Source: Flavivirga algicola
GTDB taxonomy: Bacteria; Bacteroidota; Bacteroidia; Flavobacteriales; Flavobacteriaceae
Direction: 5' to 3'
NCBI RefSeq assembly: GCF_012910715.1
Contig: NZ_JABBHF010000001.1
Location: 69,170-133,169 of the forward strand
DNA: 64,000 nt
Both the position numbers and the translations under genes were made by a program. Below the pieces are notes generated by a model. The model was not told the origin of the DNA. It ran no database searches and saw nothing but the letters and a program-made list of their open reading frames with translations. Each line of letters starts with the position of its first letter. Position 1 is the first letter of the stretch. Of this stretch, positions 1 to 10,955 are shown piece after piece.

Positions 1-129
1 GTTATAGGTGAACTTATTTCCAACATGTACGGTGCTATTGAAGTGAATAAAATGATAAAAGCTGGCACCTCACAAAAAGAGGCTCTAAATAGTTTTATGA
101 GTCGGGTACTGGGAGCTATCGACAAATAA
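1..129 (+). CDS. C-terminal end of an unidentified protein (partial)
   Basis: An open frame enters from the left edge and ends at TAA (127-129), giving the last 42 residues of a protein (ending RVLGAIDK). The visible part is helical and soluble-looking, with no membrane segment or motif I recognise. A strong terminator follows within 30 bases, which supports this as a real gene end. I cannot assign a function from this fragment. Confidence 0.6.
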   Translation, partial: VIGELISNMYGAIEVNKMIKAGTSQKEALNSFMSRVLGAIDK

Positions 130-152
130 TTGAAAAAGAAAAATTGAGGATC

Positions 153-186
153 AAAACCACTTTGCGAAAGCAAGGTGGTTTTTCTT
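153..186 (+). terminator. Rho-independent terminator after the partial gene
   Basis: The arms AAAACCACTTTGC and GCAAGGTGGTTTTT enclose a GAAA tetraloop and are followed by a T-rich run. One G-U wobble is the only imperfection. It sits just downstream of the stop codon at 129. Confidence 0.85.
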
Positions 187-276
187 TGAGTTAAACTTAA
201 GAATGGTCAATTTAAAATTTCTTTATAAAAACATTTAAAGATCTAAATATCAGCCCATAAAACCATTATCAATATA

Positions 277-747
277 CTATTTCAAAAGCTCAACGATAGT
301 TTCAAATTTCTTTTCCTTTGCATGGTCCAGAGCAACTTTTCCTTCATTATCTTTAATCGTCTTATTTACATTATAGCTTAATAACAATTCTACTATTTTG
401 GATTGATTATACATGGAAGCATATATTAAAGACGTAGTACCATTTGAATTTTTAGCATTAACATCCGCCCCACTTTGTATTAAATATTCTGCTAAAGCGA
501 CATTACCCTTAAACGATACGCCTATCAAAGCCGTATTTCCAGAAGCATCTGTAGCATTAATATCTGCATTATTTTCTATGAGCAGCTTTACAATAGCTTC
601 TTTATCAAAATAAGCAGCAAAAATTAGAGGTGTAAAGCCTTTAGAATCTTTAGTGTTTATCAAATTAGGATGAAATTTCATAAGTGTCTCTACCCGTTCT
701 TTATCTCCAGATTGAATAGCACTTTGAAAAAAATTTATGTCGTTCAT
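277..747 (-). CDS. Ankyrin-repeat protein downstream of katG
   Basis: The protein has 156 residues and is built almost wholly of about four ankyrin repeats, with motifs such as GFTPLIFAA, GNTALIGVS and GTTSLIYAS and helices of the IVKLLIENNADIN type. There is no signal peptide or membrane segment, so it is probably a soluble protein-interaction module. I start it at ATG 747 (MNDINFF); the frame extends seven codons further only to a TTG. It lies about 220 bp downstream of katG on the same strand. Ankyrin genes beside catalase genes are known elsewhere: in Pseudomonas aeruginosa, AnkB is needed for full KatB activity. A helper role for KatG is therefore a reasonable inference, not shown here. 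Confidence 0.85.
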   Translation of the reverse strand: MNDINFFQSAIQSGDKERVETLMKFHPNLINTKDSKGFTPLIFAAYFDKEAIVKLLIENNADINATDASGNTALIGVSFKGNVALAEYLIQSGADVNAKNSNGTTSLIYASMYNQSKIVELLLSYNVNKTIKDNEGKVALDHAKEKKFETIVELLK

Positions 748-802
748 GTTATATGATATGAGTTTCAAAATAAATGAGGCGCTAAGAAAGTATACTCAAT
801 GT

Positions 803-898
803 CATATTGAGCCCTTCGACTGGGCTCAGGACAGGCTTTGTCGAAATATTTTTTATTTACGGATAACCAATGTTGGTTTCGACAAGCTCAACCTAACA
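803..898. repeat. Intergenic palindromic repeat of the flavobacterial TTCGACTGGGCTCAGG type
   Basis: GAGCCC-TTCGACT-GGGCTC (810-827) forms a hairpin and runs into AGGACAGGCTTTGTCGAAA. A second module, GTTTCGACAAGCTCAACC, lies at 875-893. Words of this kind recur between genes in many Bacteroidota genomes. It separates katG from the ankyrin gene. I have no evidence for its function. Confidence 0.6.
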
Positions 899-965
899 AA
901 TCAAATAACAAAGACTTTTTAGCCCCTCGGGAGTGATTAAACTTATTATAAATGTTTTATAAGAA

Positions 966-3161
<2,196 letters not shown>

Positions 3162-3197
3162 TTATATTTTTTTAATTAGTTATTTAACTCATTTACA

Positions 3198-3205
3198 CAA
3201 ACTTA
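3198..3205 (-). promoter_or_regulatory. Candidate -7 element of the katG promoter
   Basis: Read on the minus strand this is TAAGTTTG, matching the Bacteroidota consensus TAnnTTTG, about 37 bases before the katG start. No good TTG -33 element lies at the expected distance, which fits a promoter that needs an activator. Confidence 0.5.
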
Positions 3206-3262
3206 ACTTTTAAGTATTAAAAATTAGTGTTTTTTTTATATTTATAAACTATAAAATTATAA

Positions 3263-3301
3263 TTAAAAACTATTCTAAAATAGAATATCAATAGTTTTTA
3301 A
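3263..3301. promoter_or_regulatory. Perfect dyad in the katG-tpx divergent region (candidate operator)
   Basis: TTAAAAACTATT (3263-3274) and AATAGTTTTTAA (3290-3301) are perfect inverted arms of 12 bases. A second dyad, TATTCTA-AAA-TAGAATA (3271-3287), overlaps the centre. The site lies roughly midway between the two divergent peroxide-defence genes, about 85-90 bases upstream of both inferred start points. A redox regulator such as an OxyR relative is plausible, but the half-site spacing does not match the E. coli OxyR consensus. Confidence 0.5.
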
Positions 3302-3384
3302 CAATGATTGTAATTATTTCAAAAATTAGTATTTCTAAACAACTTTATATGCTTACTTTTAGTACTTAATTAAAAACATAAATA

Positions 3385-3882
3385 ATGGCAAATATAACTT
3401 TGGGAGGTACTCCTGTCGAGACATCTGGAAACCTACCATCAATTGGATCTCAAACTCCTGATTTTAAATTAGTAGCAACAGATTTATCTATCAAAACACT
3501 GGAAGATTTTAAAGGCTATAGTTTGGTTTTAAATATTTTTCCTAGTGTAAATACTGGTGTTTGTGCAGCATCCGTTAGACATTTTAATACAAAAGCAAGT
3601 CAATTGGAAAACACAAAAGTTTTATGTATTTCTAGAGACCTTCCTTTTGCTCAAGACCAGTTTTGTGCTGCTGAAGGATTAGAAGATGTTGTGATGCTCT
3701 CCGATTTTAAAACTGGGGCATTTGGTAAAGACTATGGACTCATTATGGTTAGTGGTGCTTTTGATGCCTTACTTTCCAGAAGTATCATTATAGTAGACAC
3801 AAATGGTAAAGTGATTTACACAGAACAAGTTCCAGAAACAGGTCAAGAACCAAATTACAAAGCTGCTCTTGAAGCTTTATAA
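3385..3882 (+). CDS. tpx: Thiol peroxidase Tpx
   Basis: This 165-residue peroxiredoxin of the Tpx type reduces peroxides using thioredoxin-linked cysteines. The peroxidatic cysteine is C60 in NTGVCAASVRHFN and the resolving cysteine is C94 in FCAAEGL, matching E. coli Tpx C61 and C95. There is no signal peptide, so it should be cytoplasmic here. It is divergent from katG and followed 27 bp later by the diacylglycerol kinase gene, with which it is probably co-transcribed. A weak -7-like TACTTTTA lies at 3354-3361. Confidence 0.97.
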   Translation: MANITLGGTPVETSGNLPSIGSQTPDFKLVATDLSIKTLEDFKGYSLVLNIFPSVNTGVCAASVRHFNTKASQLENTKVLCISRDLPFAQDQFCAAEGLEDVVMLSDFKTGAFGKDYGLIMVSGAFDALLSRSIIIVDTNGKVIYTEQVPETGQEPNYKAALEAL

Positions 3883-3909
3883 GAGTTACTTAAATCTCGG
3901 TTTAATATT

Positions 3910-4278
3910 ATGACCAAAAAAGATTCCTTTGTAGTAAATCGGATTAAAAGTATTGGTTATGCTTTTAAAGGCGCTTTATTACTTTTAAAAACAGAAGCTA
4001 GTATTAAAATCCAATTTGTAATTGCTTTAATAGTGACACTTACTGGGCTTTATTATCAAATTTCTTTAACCGAGTGGATGGTTCAACTTCTATGTATTGG
4101 TATGGTTATGAGTATTGAAGGGATAAATACTGCTATAGAGGCCATAGCCGATTTTATTCATCCAGAACATCATAATAAAATTGGTTTAATAAAAGACATC
4201 GCTGCGGGCGCTGTTTTTATTGCCTCTGTTTTTGCTATCGTAGTTGGTTTTATTATTTATCTTCCAAAGATTTTTTAA
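3910..4278 (+). CDS. dgkA: Diacylglycerol kinase family integral membrane protein
   Basis: This 122-residue protein has the size and three membrane helices of DgkA-type lipid kinases. The signature EGINTAIEAIAD holds the conserved E70, N73 and E77 of the active site. In E. coli the enzyme phosphorylates diacylglycerol. Many homologues in other phyla prefer undecaprenol, and the sequence does not tell which substrate is used here. It follows tpx closely and precedes ftsK. Confidence 0.93.
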   Translation: MTKKDSFVVNRIKSIGYAFKGALLLLKTEASIKIQFVIALIVTLTGLYYQISLTEWMVQLLCIGMVMSIEGINTAIEAIADFIHPEHHNKIGLIKDIAAGAVFIASVFAIVVGFIIYLPKIF

Positions 4279-4313
4279 AATACTATTCCCTTAGGATAAA
4301 CGTTAGTAATTTG

Positions 4314-4321
4314 TATTTTTG
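4314..4321 (+). promoter_or_regulatory. Candidate -7 element upstream of ftsK
   Basis: TATTTTTG matches TAnnTTTG and ends 20 bases before the ftsK start. The expected -33 TTG is only TTA (4291-4293), so the call is tentative. Confidence 0.35.
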
Positions 4322-4341
4322 TTTAAACTAACAACGCGTTA

Positions 4342-6729
4342 ATGGCGAAGAAAAGAACTAAGACTAAAAAACCACCTAAACAAAAAATCAAGAAACCAAG
4401 TTTTAAGCTATCAAACCAACAAAAGTTGGTCTTTGGTAGTTTACTTGTTATATGTGGTGTTTGGTTATGTATAGCCTTAGTCTCTTATTTTTTTACGGGA
4501 GAGGCAGATCAAAGTGTCATCAATACATTTCCTTCAAGAACTTCAGAAACCCGGAATTGGGTAAGCCAATTTGGTGCTTGGGCTGGCGAGTTTTTTATTC
4601 AACGAGGGTTTGGTATTGCTTCATTTATCTATTCCGGATTAATCTTTTTATCTGGTATATATGTGTTAATGAACCTAAATAAAACCAAATTAAGAAAGCA
4701 TTGGTTTTGGGGAATTTTAATAACTATTTGGCTATCTGTTCTTTTTGGTTTTTTTGGAAACAAAGACCATATTCTTAGCGGAACTATAGGCTTTGAGATC
4801 AATGAGTATCTACAAATTTATATCGGTAAAATAGGAATCTCTCTTCTGCTTTTATTTGGGCTAATCACTTATTTGGCTATCCGTTTTAGAGTCACTTTTG
4901 AAAGTTTTACGAATATTTTTAAATCAGCAAAAAAGGATTTTGAAAATGAAATCTCCGATTTAAAGGACGACTTGATTATCCCTGTGGATAATAATTTATC
5001 TGAAGAAGCAGAGGCCATTAAGTCTGCTTACGAAATTCCTTTGCAAAATGATACACCTTCACAAAAAAAGGAAACAGAAGTCATTAAAGATGTAGCGCCT
5101 CTTGAAGTGAAAGTCGCCCAAGAAGAAGAAAAAGAAGAGCCCAATCTTGAAATAGAAGTTAAAGAAGTGGCCGAAGAACTTTCTGAAAAAAATAATTTAG
5201 CCGATAAATTGGTTGAAGATTTTGGACAGTTCGACCCTACGCTTGAGCTTTCCCAATACCAATTTCCACCACTGGATCTTTTAAAAAAATATGATTCAGA
5301 AAGTATTACCATCAATCAGGAAGAACTAGAGGAGAATAAAAATAAAATTGTTGAGACTTTAAACAACTATAAAATTGGTATCGCCAGTATTAAAGCGACT
5401 ATCGGTCCAACAGTTACGCTTTATGAAATAGTGCCTGAAGCTGGGATTCGTATTTCAAAAATTAAAAATTTGGAAGATGATATCGCCTTATCGTTATCGG
5501 CATTAGGCATTCGTATCATTGCGCCTATTCCTGGAAAAGGAACCATTGGTATTGAGGTACCTAATAAAAACTCTACAATCGTTTCAATGCGCTCAGTCAT
5601 TGCATCTAAAAAGTTTCAAACTTCAGAAATGCAGCTACCTATAGCCATGGGAAAAACCATTAGCAACGAAACCTTTGTAGTCGACCTTGCCAAGATGCCT
5701 CACTTACTTATGGCAGGGGCTACCGGACAAGGTAAATCGGTAGGTTTAAACGCCGTTTTAACATCCTTGCTATATAAAAAGCATCCAGCAGAAGTTAAAT
5801 TTATTTTGGTGGACCCTAAAAAAGTGGAGCTAACACTTTTTAATAAAATAGAACGTCATTACTTAGCCAAGTTACCAGATAGCGAGGATGCTATTATAAC
5901 CGACAACACCAAGGTTATCAATACACTAAACTCTCTATGTATTGAAATGGATAATAGGTATGAACTTCTAAAAAATGCCATGTGTAGAAACATTGCAGAG
6001 TACAACAAGAAGTTTAAAGACCGTAAATTAAATCCTAATGATGGGCATCAGTTTTTACCATACATTGTCCTAGTGGTTGATGAGTTTGCAGATTTAATTA
6101 TGACAGCAGGCAAAGAGGTCGAAACTCCCATAGCACGTTTAGCACAACTAGCCAGAGCTATTGGAATTCACTTAATTATAGCCACGCAGCGTCCTTCTGT
6201 TAATGTTATCACAGGTATTATAAAAGCAAACTTTCCTGCCCGTATAGCATTTAGGGTAACATCTAAAATCGATTCAAGAACTATTTTAGATGGTTCTGGG
6301 GCTGATCAATTAATTGGTCGTGGTGATATGTTATTTACTCAAGGTAATGATGTGATTCGTATACAGTGTGCTTTTGTGGATACCCCTGAAGTTGAAAGAA
6401 TAACCGATTATATAGGCTCTCAAAAGGCTTATCCTGATGCTTATCTTTTACCAGAATACGTTGGTGAAGAAAGTGGCACAGGTATTGATATAGATATATC
6501 AGACAGGGACAAACTGTTTAAAGATGCAGCAGTTGTTATAGTGACGGCCCAACAAGGTTCTGCTTCGTTATTGCAACGAAAGCTAAAGTTAGGCTATAAC
6601 AGAGCTGGAAGATTAATAGATCAATTAGAAGCAGCAGGTATTGTAGGTCCTTTTGAAGGCAGTAAAGCCAGACAAGTATTGATTACAGACCTTGCAGCTT
6701 TAGATCAACATTTAGAAAACGAGATATAA
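4342..6729 (+). CDS. ftsK: DNA translocase FtsK/SpoIIIE family
   Basis: The protein has 795 residues. It begins with a Lys-rich cytoplasmic tip and four membrane helices (about residues 30-180). An acidic linker with many Glu residues follows (about 200-300), and then the RecA-like motor. Walker A is GATGQGKS (459-466) and Walker B is VVDEFADL with D580 and E581. The C-terminal winged-helix gamma domain contains LLQRKLKLGYNRAGRLIDQLE, which reads KOPS-like DNA signals in known family members. The protein pumps chromosomal DNA at the division septum and activates XerCD dimer resolution. It is followed closely by the lolA-like gene. Confidence 0.97.
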   Translation: MAKKRTKTKKPPKQKIKKPSFKLSNQQKLVFGSLLVICGVWLCIALVSYFFTGEADQSVINTFPSRTSETRNWVSQFGAWAGEFFIQRGFGIASFIYSGLIFLSGIYVLMNLNKTKLRKHWFWGILITIWLSVLFGFFGNKDHILSGTIGFEINEYLQIYIGKIGISLLLLFGLITYLAIRFRVTFESFTNIFKSAKKDFENEISDLKDDLIIPVDNNLSEEAEAIKSAYEIPLQNDTPSQKKETEVIKDVAPLEVKVAQEEEKEEPNLEIEVKEVAEELSEKNNLADKLVEDFGQFDPTLELSQYQFPPLDLLKKYDSESITINQEELEENKNKIVETLNNYKIGIASIKATIGPTVTLYEIVPEAGIRISKIKNLEDDIALSLSALGIRIIAPIPGKGTIGIEVPNKNSTIVSMRSVIASKKFQTSEMQLPIAMGKTISNETFVVDLAKMPHLLMAGATGQGKSVGLNAVLTSLLYKKHPAEVKFILVDPKKVELTLFNKIERHYLAKLPDSEDAIITDNTKVINTLNSLCIEMDNRYELLKNAMCRNIAEYNKKFKDRKLNPNDGHQFLPYIVLVVDEFADLIMTAGKEVETPIARLAQLARAIGIHLIIATQRPSVNVITGIIKANFPARIAFRVTSKIDSRTILDGSGADQLIGRGDMLFTQGNDVIRIQCAFVDTPEVERITDYIGSQKAYPDAYLLPEYVGEESGTGIDIDISDRDKLFKDAAVVIVTAQQGSASLLQRKLKLGYNRAGRLIDQLEAAGIVGPFEGSKARQVLITDLAALDQHLENEI

Positions 6730-6743
6730 TTTAAATTTTGAAA

Positions 6744-7379
6744 ATGAAAAAGATTATTACATACTTATTTATTGCTTTTACAATTAGTGGCCTAGCCCAA
6801 AACAAAGCCAAAGCCCTATTAAACGAAGTTTCTAAAAAAGTAAAGGGCTATGAAAACATTTCTATAGACTTTAAATACACACTTGAAAATGCTGCAGAAA
6901 ATATAAAACAAGAAACCCGAGGCGATGTGGTCATGAAAGGGGATCAATATAAATTAAACATCTTGGGTGTGATTCGTCTTTTTGACGGTAAAACCCTTTA
7001 TACCATAAGCCCTGAAGATGAAGAAGTCACTATTTCATCAGATAGTGATGATGAAGATGACGCCATAACACCTAGTAAAATGCTATCCTTTTATGAAGAT
7101 GGGTACATGTACTCCACGGATATTGAACAAAACATAAAAGGTAGAAAAATACAGTACATCAAACTAATACCTATCGATTCAAAATCGGAAATAAAATATA
7201 TCCTACTGGGTATCGATGTACAGACCAAACATATTTACAATTTAATACAGCTTGGAAAAAACAATACGAAAACAACACTTACTGTTAATTCTTTTAAAAC
7301 AAATGAACCTTTGTCAAAAACCTTATTTACCTTTGACTCGAGTAAATATCAAGACTATTACATCAACAAATTAGACTAG
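6744..7379 (+). CDS. lolA: LolA-like periplasmic lipoprotein carrier
   Basis: This protein of about 211 residues starts with a short signal peptide (MKKIITYLFIAFTISGLAQ). I use ATG 6744 rather than the TTG six bases upstream. The mature part has the LolA features of a beta-rich half-barrel, including the stretch DVVMKGDQYKLNILG and the late DVQTKHIYNLIQL. LolA shuttles lipoproteins across the periplasm to the outer membrane. It sits 14 bases after ftsK, in the ftsK-lolA order common in Bacteroidota, which supports the call. An acidic loop (DSDDEDD) at about residue 100 is species-specific. Confidence 0.88.
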   Translation: MKKIITYLFIAFTISGLAQNKAKALLNEVSKKVKGYENISIDFKYTLENAAENIKQETRGDVVMKGDQYKLNILGVIRLFDGKTLYTISPEDEEVTISSDSDDEDDAITPSKMLSFYEDGYMYSTDIEQNIKGRKIQYIKLIPIDSKSEIKYILLGIDVQTKHIYNLIQLGKNNTKTTLTVNSFKTNEPLSKTLFTFDSSKYQDYYINKLD

Positions 7380-7557
7380 GGAACAATTTTAATATTAAGG
7401 ATGGAGTGTAATGCACGTTCATAATTTTATAATTAGATTGTTTAGCAAATGATTAGTAAAATTTAAACGTTCAAAACATTTATGAGCAAAAATTTAGTTG
7501 CCAATGAAAATTACTATATAAATCATCTGACTATAAAAAACCAATACGTGTAAGCAG

Positions 7558-9570
7558 ATGAAAATATTAGACCGATACATACTAACTACCTATCTTAAAA
7601 CTTTTATCAGTGTGTTTTTAATACTCATACTGATATTTATTTTACAGACCATTTGGCTATATATTAAAGAACTTGCGGGTAAAGATCTAGATATTATCGT
7701 GATTGCTAAATTTTTAATTTACTTCATGCCCAAGTTAATTCCATTGGTGTTACCCCTAACCATTTTACTGGCATCCATCATGGTATTTGGTTCTTTTGCA
7801 GAAAACTATGAGTTCGCCGCCATGAAATCTACAGGTATTTCTTTACAGCGAGCCATGTCTGGTCTTAGTATTTTTATTGTTATACTAGGATTCGTTACTT
7901 TTTTATTTTCTAATAATGTAATCCCATGGGCAGAGCTTAACTCATATAACCTGCGCAGAAATATTGCTAAATTAAAACCAGCTATGTTACTTGCTGAAGG
8001 GCAGTTTAATGAGGTAGGTACTTATAATATAAAATTTGCAGATAAGCATGGGGATAGGGATCAATATTTAGAAGATATTACCATACATATTAAAGGGAAG
8101 AATGGCAGAAAAAATGCCACAACCATAAAGTCTAAAACCGGGGAGCTTGCTAGCGAAAAAGATTCCAATGTTTTAAAACTTATATTGTTGGACGGTAATT
8201 ACTATACAGATATTTCTCCTAAAAAAACAAAGTCACGAGAAAAAAAGCCCTTTGCTAAAAGTACGTTTGAAAAATACATTATTAATATAGATTTGTCGAA
8301 GCTTAATAATGTAGATTTTGATGAAAAATCACAAACAGACAAGTACAATATGCTTGATGTTTTTGGTTTAAACAAAACCATTGATTCACTTTCTATAAAA
8401 AGGCAAACGGACCAAAATTTGTTTTCAAAAAGTTTATTTCAAAGATCTGGGCTTTATAGTAAATTTAAAGACAAAAAAATAAAAAGGAGAGGTAAGGATT
8501 CTATATATACCGGAAACCTTTTGGATATTTTTAATCCAACAAGAAAGTCTGAACTATTAGATTTAACTAATAAATCAATGACTAGTGCCAAACAAATCGT
8601 TATTTCAAAGGAAAAAGCAAGAAAAAATTCTAAAATCATGCTTAACAAGCACATTATTTCATTGCATGAAAAGTTTGCATTAGGTTTTGCCTGTATTATC
8701 TTATTCTTTGTTGGTGCTCCATTAGGCGCTTTAATACGTAAAGGAGGTATTGGCCTGCCTATGGTTATCGCTATTCTGCTATTTTTAACGTATCATTTTA
8801 TAGGTATTTTTGCAACAAACAGTGCAAAAAGTGGCAACCTTAGTCCTATTCTAGCCAGTTGGTTTTCCTCACTCCTTATGTTACCTTTAAGTATATTTTT
8901 AACTCGAAGAGCTACTGCCGACAAACCTTTGATTGAAGGTGAAGGTATATTTGAATTCTTGAAGAAATTATTTAAACTTAAAAAGAAAGCGCCTGAATTA
9001 GATACGTCTGTATTCAATAATTCTGACACTGAATATATCACTTTAAATACTTATGACAACAATAAGCTTATAAATATTGCTAAAAGCTATAAAGAGTTTG
9101 GCTATAAAATTATTTATAGAAATACTGCCTTAGAAATTCTTAATTCCAGAGGTATTACTAATCAGCAATTAAAGTTCTCTGGTAATTTTAACAACAGAGA
9201 GTACGAACAAATTATTAATCTTAAAGATAAATATGAAGAAGATGCAAAGTTAACTTTTGTATTGTACTTTATTTCAATTTTCACATCAATACCTGGAGCT
9301 ATTTTAGACAATAATAACTTTCCAAAAACGGGTACGACACTTTTCTTAATTGGCTGTATAATTGAAGCATTGCTTATATTTTCATTTATAAAGTTTTGTA
9401 TAAGTCAGTATAATTATTACAAGCATACAGGAAAGAACTTAACAACTGGTAATTTTCTCGTTTATATACTTGGAATTCCCTTATATTTTATTATTTACTT
9501 CTTTCAGAAAAAAGAGTTTGAAAAAGATTTAGATTTAGGAACTTTAGATGCAAAAAATAAAAAAGGTTAA
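7558..9570 (+). CDS. LptF/LptG-family lipopolysaccharide export permease
   Basis: The protein has 670 residues. The N-terminal part has the YjgP/YjgQ layout: MKILDRYILTTYLKTF, three membrane helices, a large periplasmic domain (about residues 140-370), and three further helices up to about 460. It belongs to the inner-membrane permease pair that lifts LPS out of the membrane for the Lpt bridge. A C-terminal extension of about 190 residues carries two or three extra hydrophobic segments and ends in a charged tail, so it is longer than the proteobacterial proteins of about 360 residues. I cannot tell LptF from LptG. It follows lolA after 178 bp, which contain no gene. Confidence 0.9.
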   Translation: MKILDRYILTTYLKTFISVFLILILIFILQTIWLYIKELAGKDLDIIVIAKFLIYFMPKLIPLVLPLTILLASIMVFGSFAENYEFAAMKSTGISLQRAMSGLSIFIVILGFVTFLFSNNVIPWAELNSYNLRRNIAKLKPAMLLAEGQFNEVGTYNIKFADKHGDRDQYLEDITIHIKGKNGRKNATTIKSKTGELASEKDSNVLKLILLDGNYYTDISPKKTKSREKKPFAKSTFEKYIINIDLSKLNNVDFDEKSQTDKYNMLDVFGLNKTIDSLSIKRQTDQNLFSKSLFQRSGLYSKFKDKKIKRRGKDSIYTGNLLDIFNPTRKSELLDLTNKSMTSAKQIVISKEKARKNSKIMLNKHIISLHEKFALGFACIILFFVGAPLGALIRKGGIGLPMVIAILLFLTYHFIGIFATNSAKSGNLSPILASWFSSLLMLPLSIFLTRRATADKPLIEGEGIFEFLKKLFKLKKKAPELDTSVFNNSDTEYITLNTYDNNKLINIAKSYKEFGYKIIYRNTALEILNSRGITNQQLKFSGNFNNREYEQIINLKDKYEEDAKLTFVLYFISIFTSIPGAILDNNNFPKTGTTLFLIGCIIEALLIFSFIKFCISQYNYYKHTGKNLTTGNFLVYILGIPLYFIIYFFQKKEFEKDLDLGTLDAKNKKG

Positions 9571-9666
9571 ATAACAATCCTCTAATATTTATTTTAAATT
9601 TTAGTACTAACTCCAAATATTATTTTTTGAAATAATAAACTAAATAATACTACTATAAGATGTTAA

Positions 9667-9700
9667 TTGTTTATAATCTTTAAAATAAGCGATATCTTTG
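9667..9700 (+). promoter_or_regulatory. ribBA promoter
   Basis: TTG (9667-9669) and TATCTTTG (9693-9700) match the Bacteroidota -33/-7 pattern with a 23-base spacer. The -7 element ends only four bases before the first ATG of ribBA, so transcription should begin at or beside that codon. Confidence 0.7.
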
Positions 9701-9704
9701 CATT

Positions 9705-10868
9705 ATGATAGCAGATACTATGACACAAAAAACGACTTCCAAGTTTAAGCTAAATACCATACACGAAGCCATTGACGATATTAGAAATGGAAAAGTGATT
9801 ATAGTTGTTGATGATGAAAATCGTGAAAATGAAGGCGACTTTGTAGCTGCAGCCGATATGGTAACACCACAAATGATAAATTTCATGGCTACGCATGGCA
9901 GAGGGCTTATCTGTACACCTCTAACAGAAAACAGGTGCAAGGAACTTCAGCTAAATATGATGGTACGTAACAACACCGATCCTATGGAGACGGCTTTTAC
10001 AGTATCTGTAGATTTAAGGGGAAATGGGGTAACGACTGGTATTTCTGCCAGCGACAGAGCAAAAACGGTTAAATCCTTAATTGATCCACATACAAAACCA
10101 TTTGAATTAGCACGTCCAGGACATATTTTTCCTTTGGTAGCTAAAGAAGGTGGAGTTTTAAGAAGAACGGGGCATACAGAAGCTGCCATCGATTTTGCAA
10201 GATTAGCAGGTTTACAACCTGCTGGTGTTATTGTTGAAATCATGAATGAAGATGGTACAATGGCTCGTTTACCCGAACTTATGGAAGTTGCCAAAAAACT
10301 AGATCTTAAAATTGTTTCCATTGAAGATTTAGTGGCATACAGAATGCAACACGATTCTTTAATTGATAAAAAAGAAGATTTCCAAATTGAAACCCGCTTT
10401 GGAAGTTTTAGATTAAGAGCTTACAAACAAACCACTAATAACCAAGTACATATAGCACTAACAAAAGGACATTGGAAAGACAATGAAGAAGTGCTTACTA
10501 GAATAAATTCAACTTTGGTCAATAATGATATTCTAGGTACTTTAACCAATAATGTTGACAAACAATTAGTAGACATGTTCAAGGTTATTAACGATGAAGG
10601 TAAGGGAGCTATTATATTCATCAATCAGGAATCTCAATCTATGAATATCTTAAAGCGCCTATCCGTTTTAAAAGAGAACCAAAGCTCAGGCAATATATAT
10701 AAAGCACCAAGAATAAATATGGATACGAGAGATTTTGGTATTGGTGCACAAATACTGCACGACTTAAACATTCACAAGTTAAGATTAATTTCCAACGCCG
10801 AAGAACATACTAAGCGTGTTGGCTTAATAGGATATGGCTTAGAGATTGTCGATTATGTGAAGTACTAG
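9705..10868 (+). CDS. ribBA: RibBA: active DHBP synthase fused to a degenerate GTP cyclohydrolase II domain
   Basis: The protein has 387 residues. The first half (to about 205) is 3,4-dihydroxy-2-butanone 4-phosphate synthase, with the acidic motif [13 protein letters not shown] (35-47), ATHGRGLIC and RRTGHTEAA. It makes the four-carbon precursor of riboflavin from ribulose 5-phosphate. The second half has the GTP cyclohydrolase II fold ([24 protein letters not shown]), but the zinc cysteines of the CLTGDxxxSxxCDC motif are absent. EGRGIGL, with its catalytic Arg, is replaced by ESQSMNI. The second half should therefore be inactive or regulatory, and a separate RibA must exist if the cell makes riboflavin. 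ATG 9720 (MTQKTTSK) is a credible alternative start given the promoter position. Confidence 0.93.
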   Translation: MIADTMTQKTTSKFKLNTIHEAIDDIRNGKVIIVVDDENRENEGDFVAAADMVTPQMINFMATHGRGLICTPLTENRCKELQLNMMVRNNTDPMETAFTVSVDLRGNGVTTGISASDRAKTVKSLIDPHTKPFELARPGHIFPLVAKEGGVLRRTGHTEAAIDFARLAGLQPAGVIVEIMNEDGTMARLPELMEVAKKLDLKIVSIEDLVAYRMQHDSLIDKKEDFQIETRFGSFRLRAYKQTTNNQVHIALTKGHWKDNEEVLTRINSTLVNNDILGTLTNNVDKQLVDMFKVINDEGKGAIIFINQESQSMNILKRLSVLKENQSSGNIYKAPRINMDTRDFGIGAQILHDLNIHKLRLISNAEEHTKRVGLIGYGLEIVDYVKY

Positions 10869-10881
10869 GCATTTAAAATGG

Positions 10882-10915
10882 TTTTGTCATTCCCACATAA
10901 GTAAGAATGACAAAA
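10882..10915. terminator. Shared terminator between convergent ribBA and the aminotransferase gene
   Basis: TTTTGTCATTC and GAATGACAAAA are perfect arms of 11 bases around a 12-base loop. The hairpin lies between converging genes and has A and T tracts on both sides, so it could act on both strands. Confidence 0.65.
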
Positions 10916-10955
10916 TAACTTATTTCTGCAAGTCAAATAATCAGAAGTTGATACA

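Noticed and set aside
745-768. Longer start for the ankyrin gene at 768
   Set aside because: The upstream codon is TTG and adds only seven residues; ATG 747 gives the usual ankyrin N-terminus.
3263-3301. A textbook OxyR site (four ATAG/CTAT quarter sites at 10-bp spacing)
   Set aside because: The half-sites are present in part but the spacing does not fit, so I only call a dyad.
6738-6743. TTG start for the lolA-like gene
   Set aside because: The ATG six bases downstream opens a normal signal peptide.
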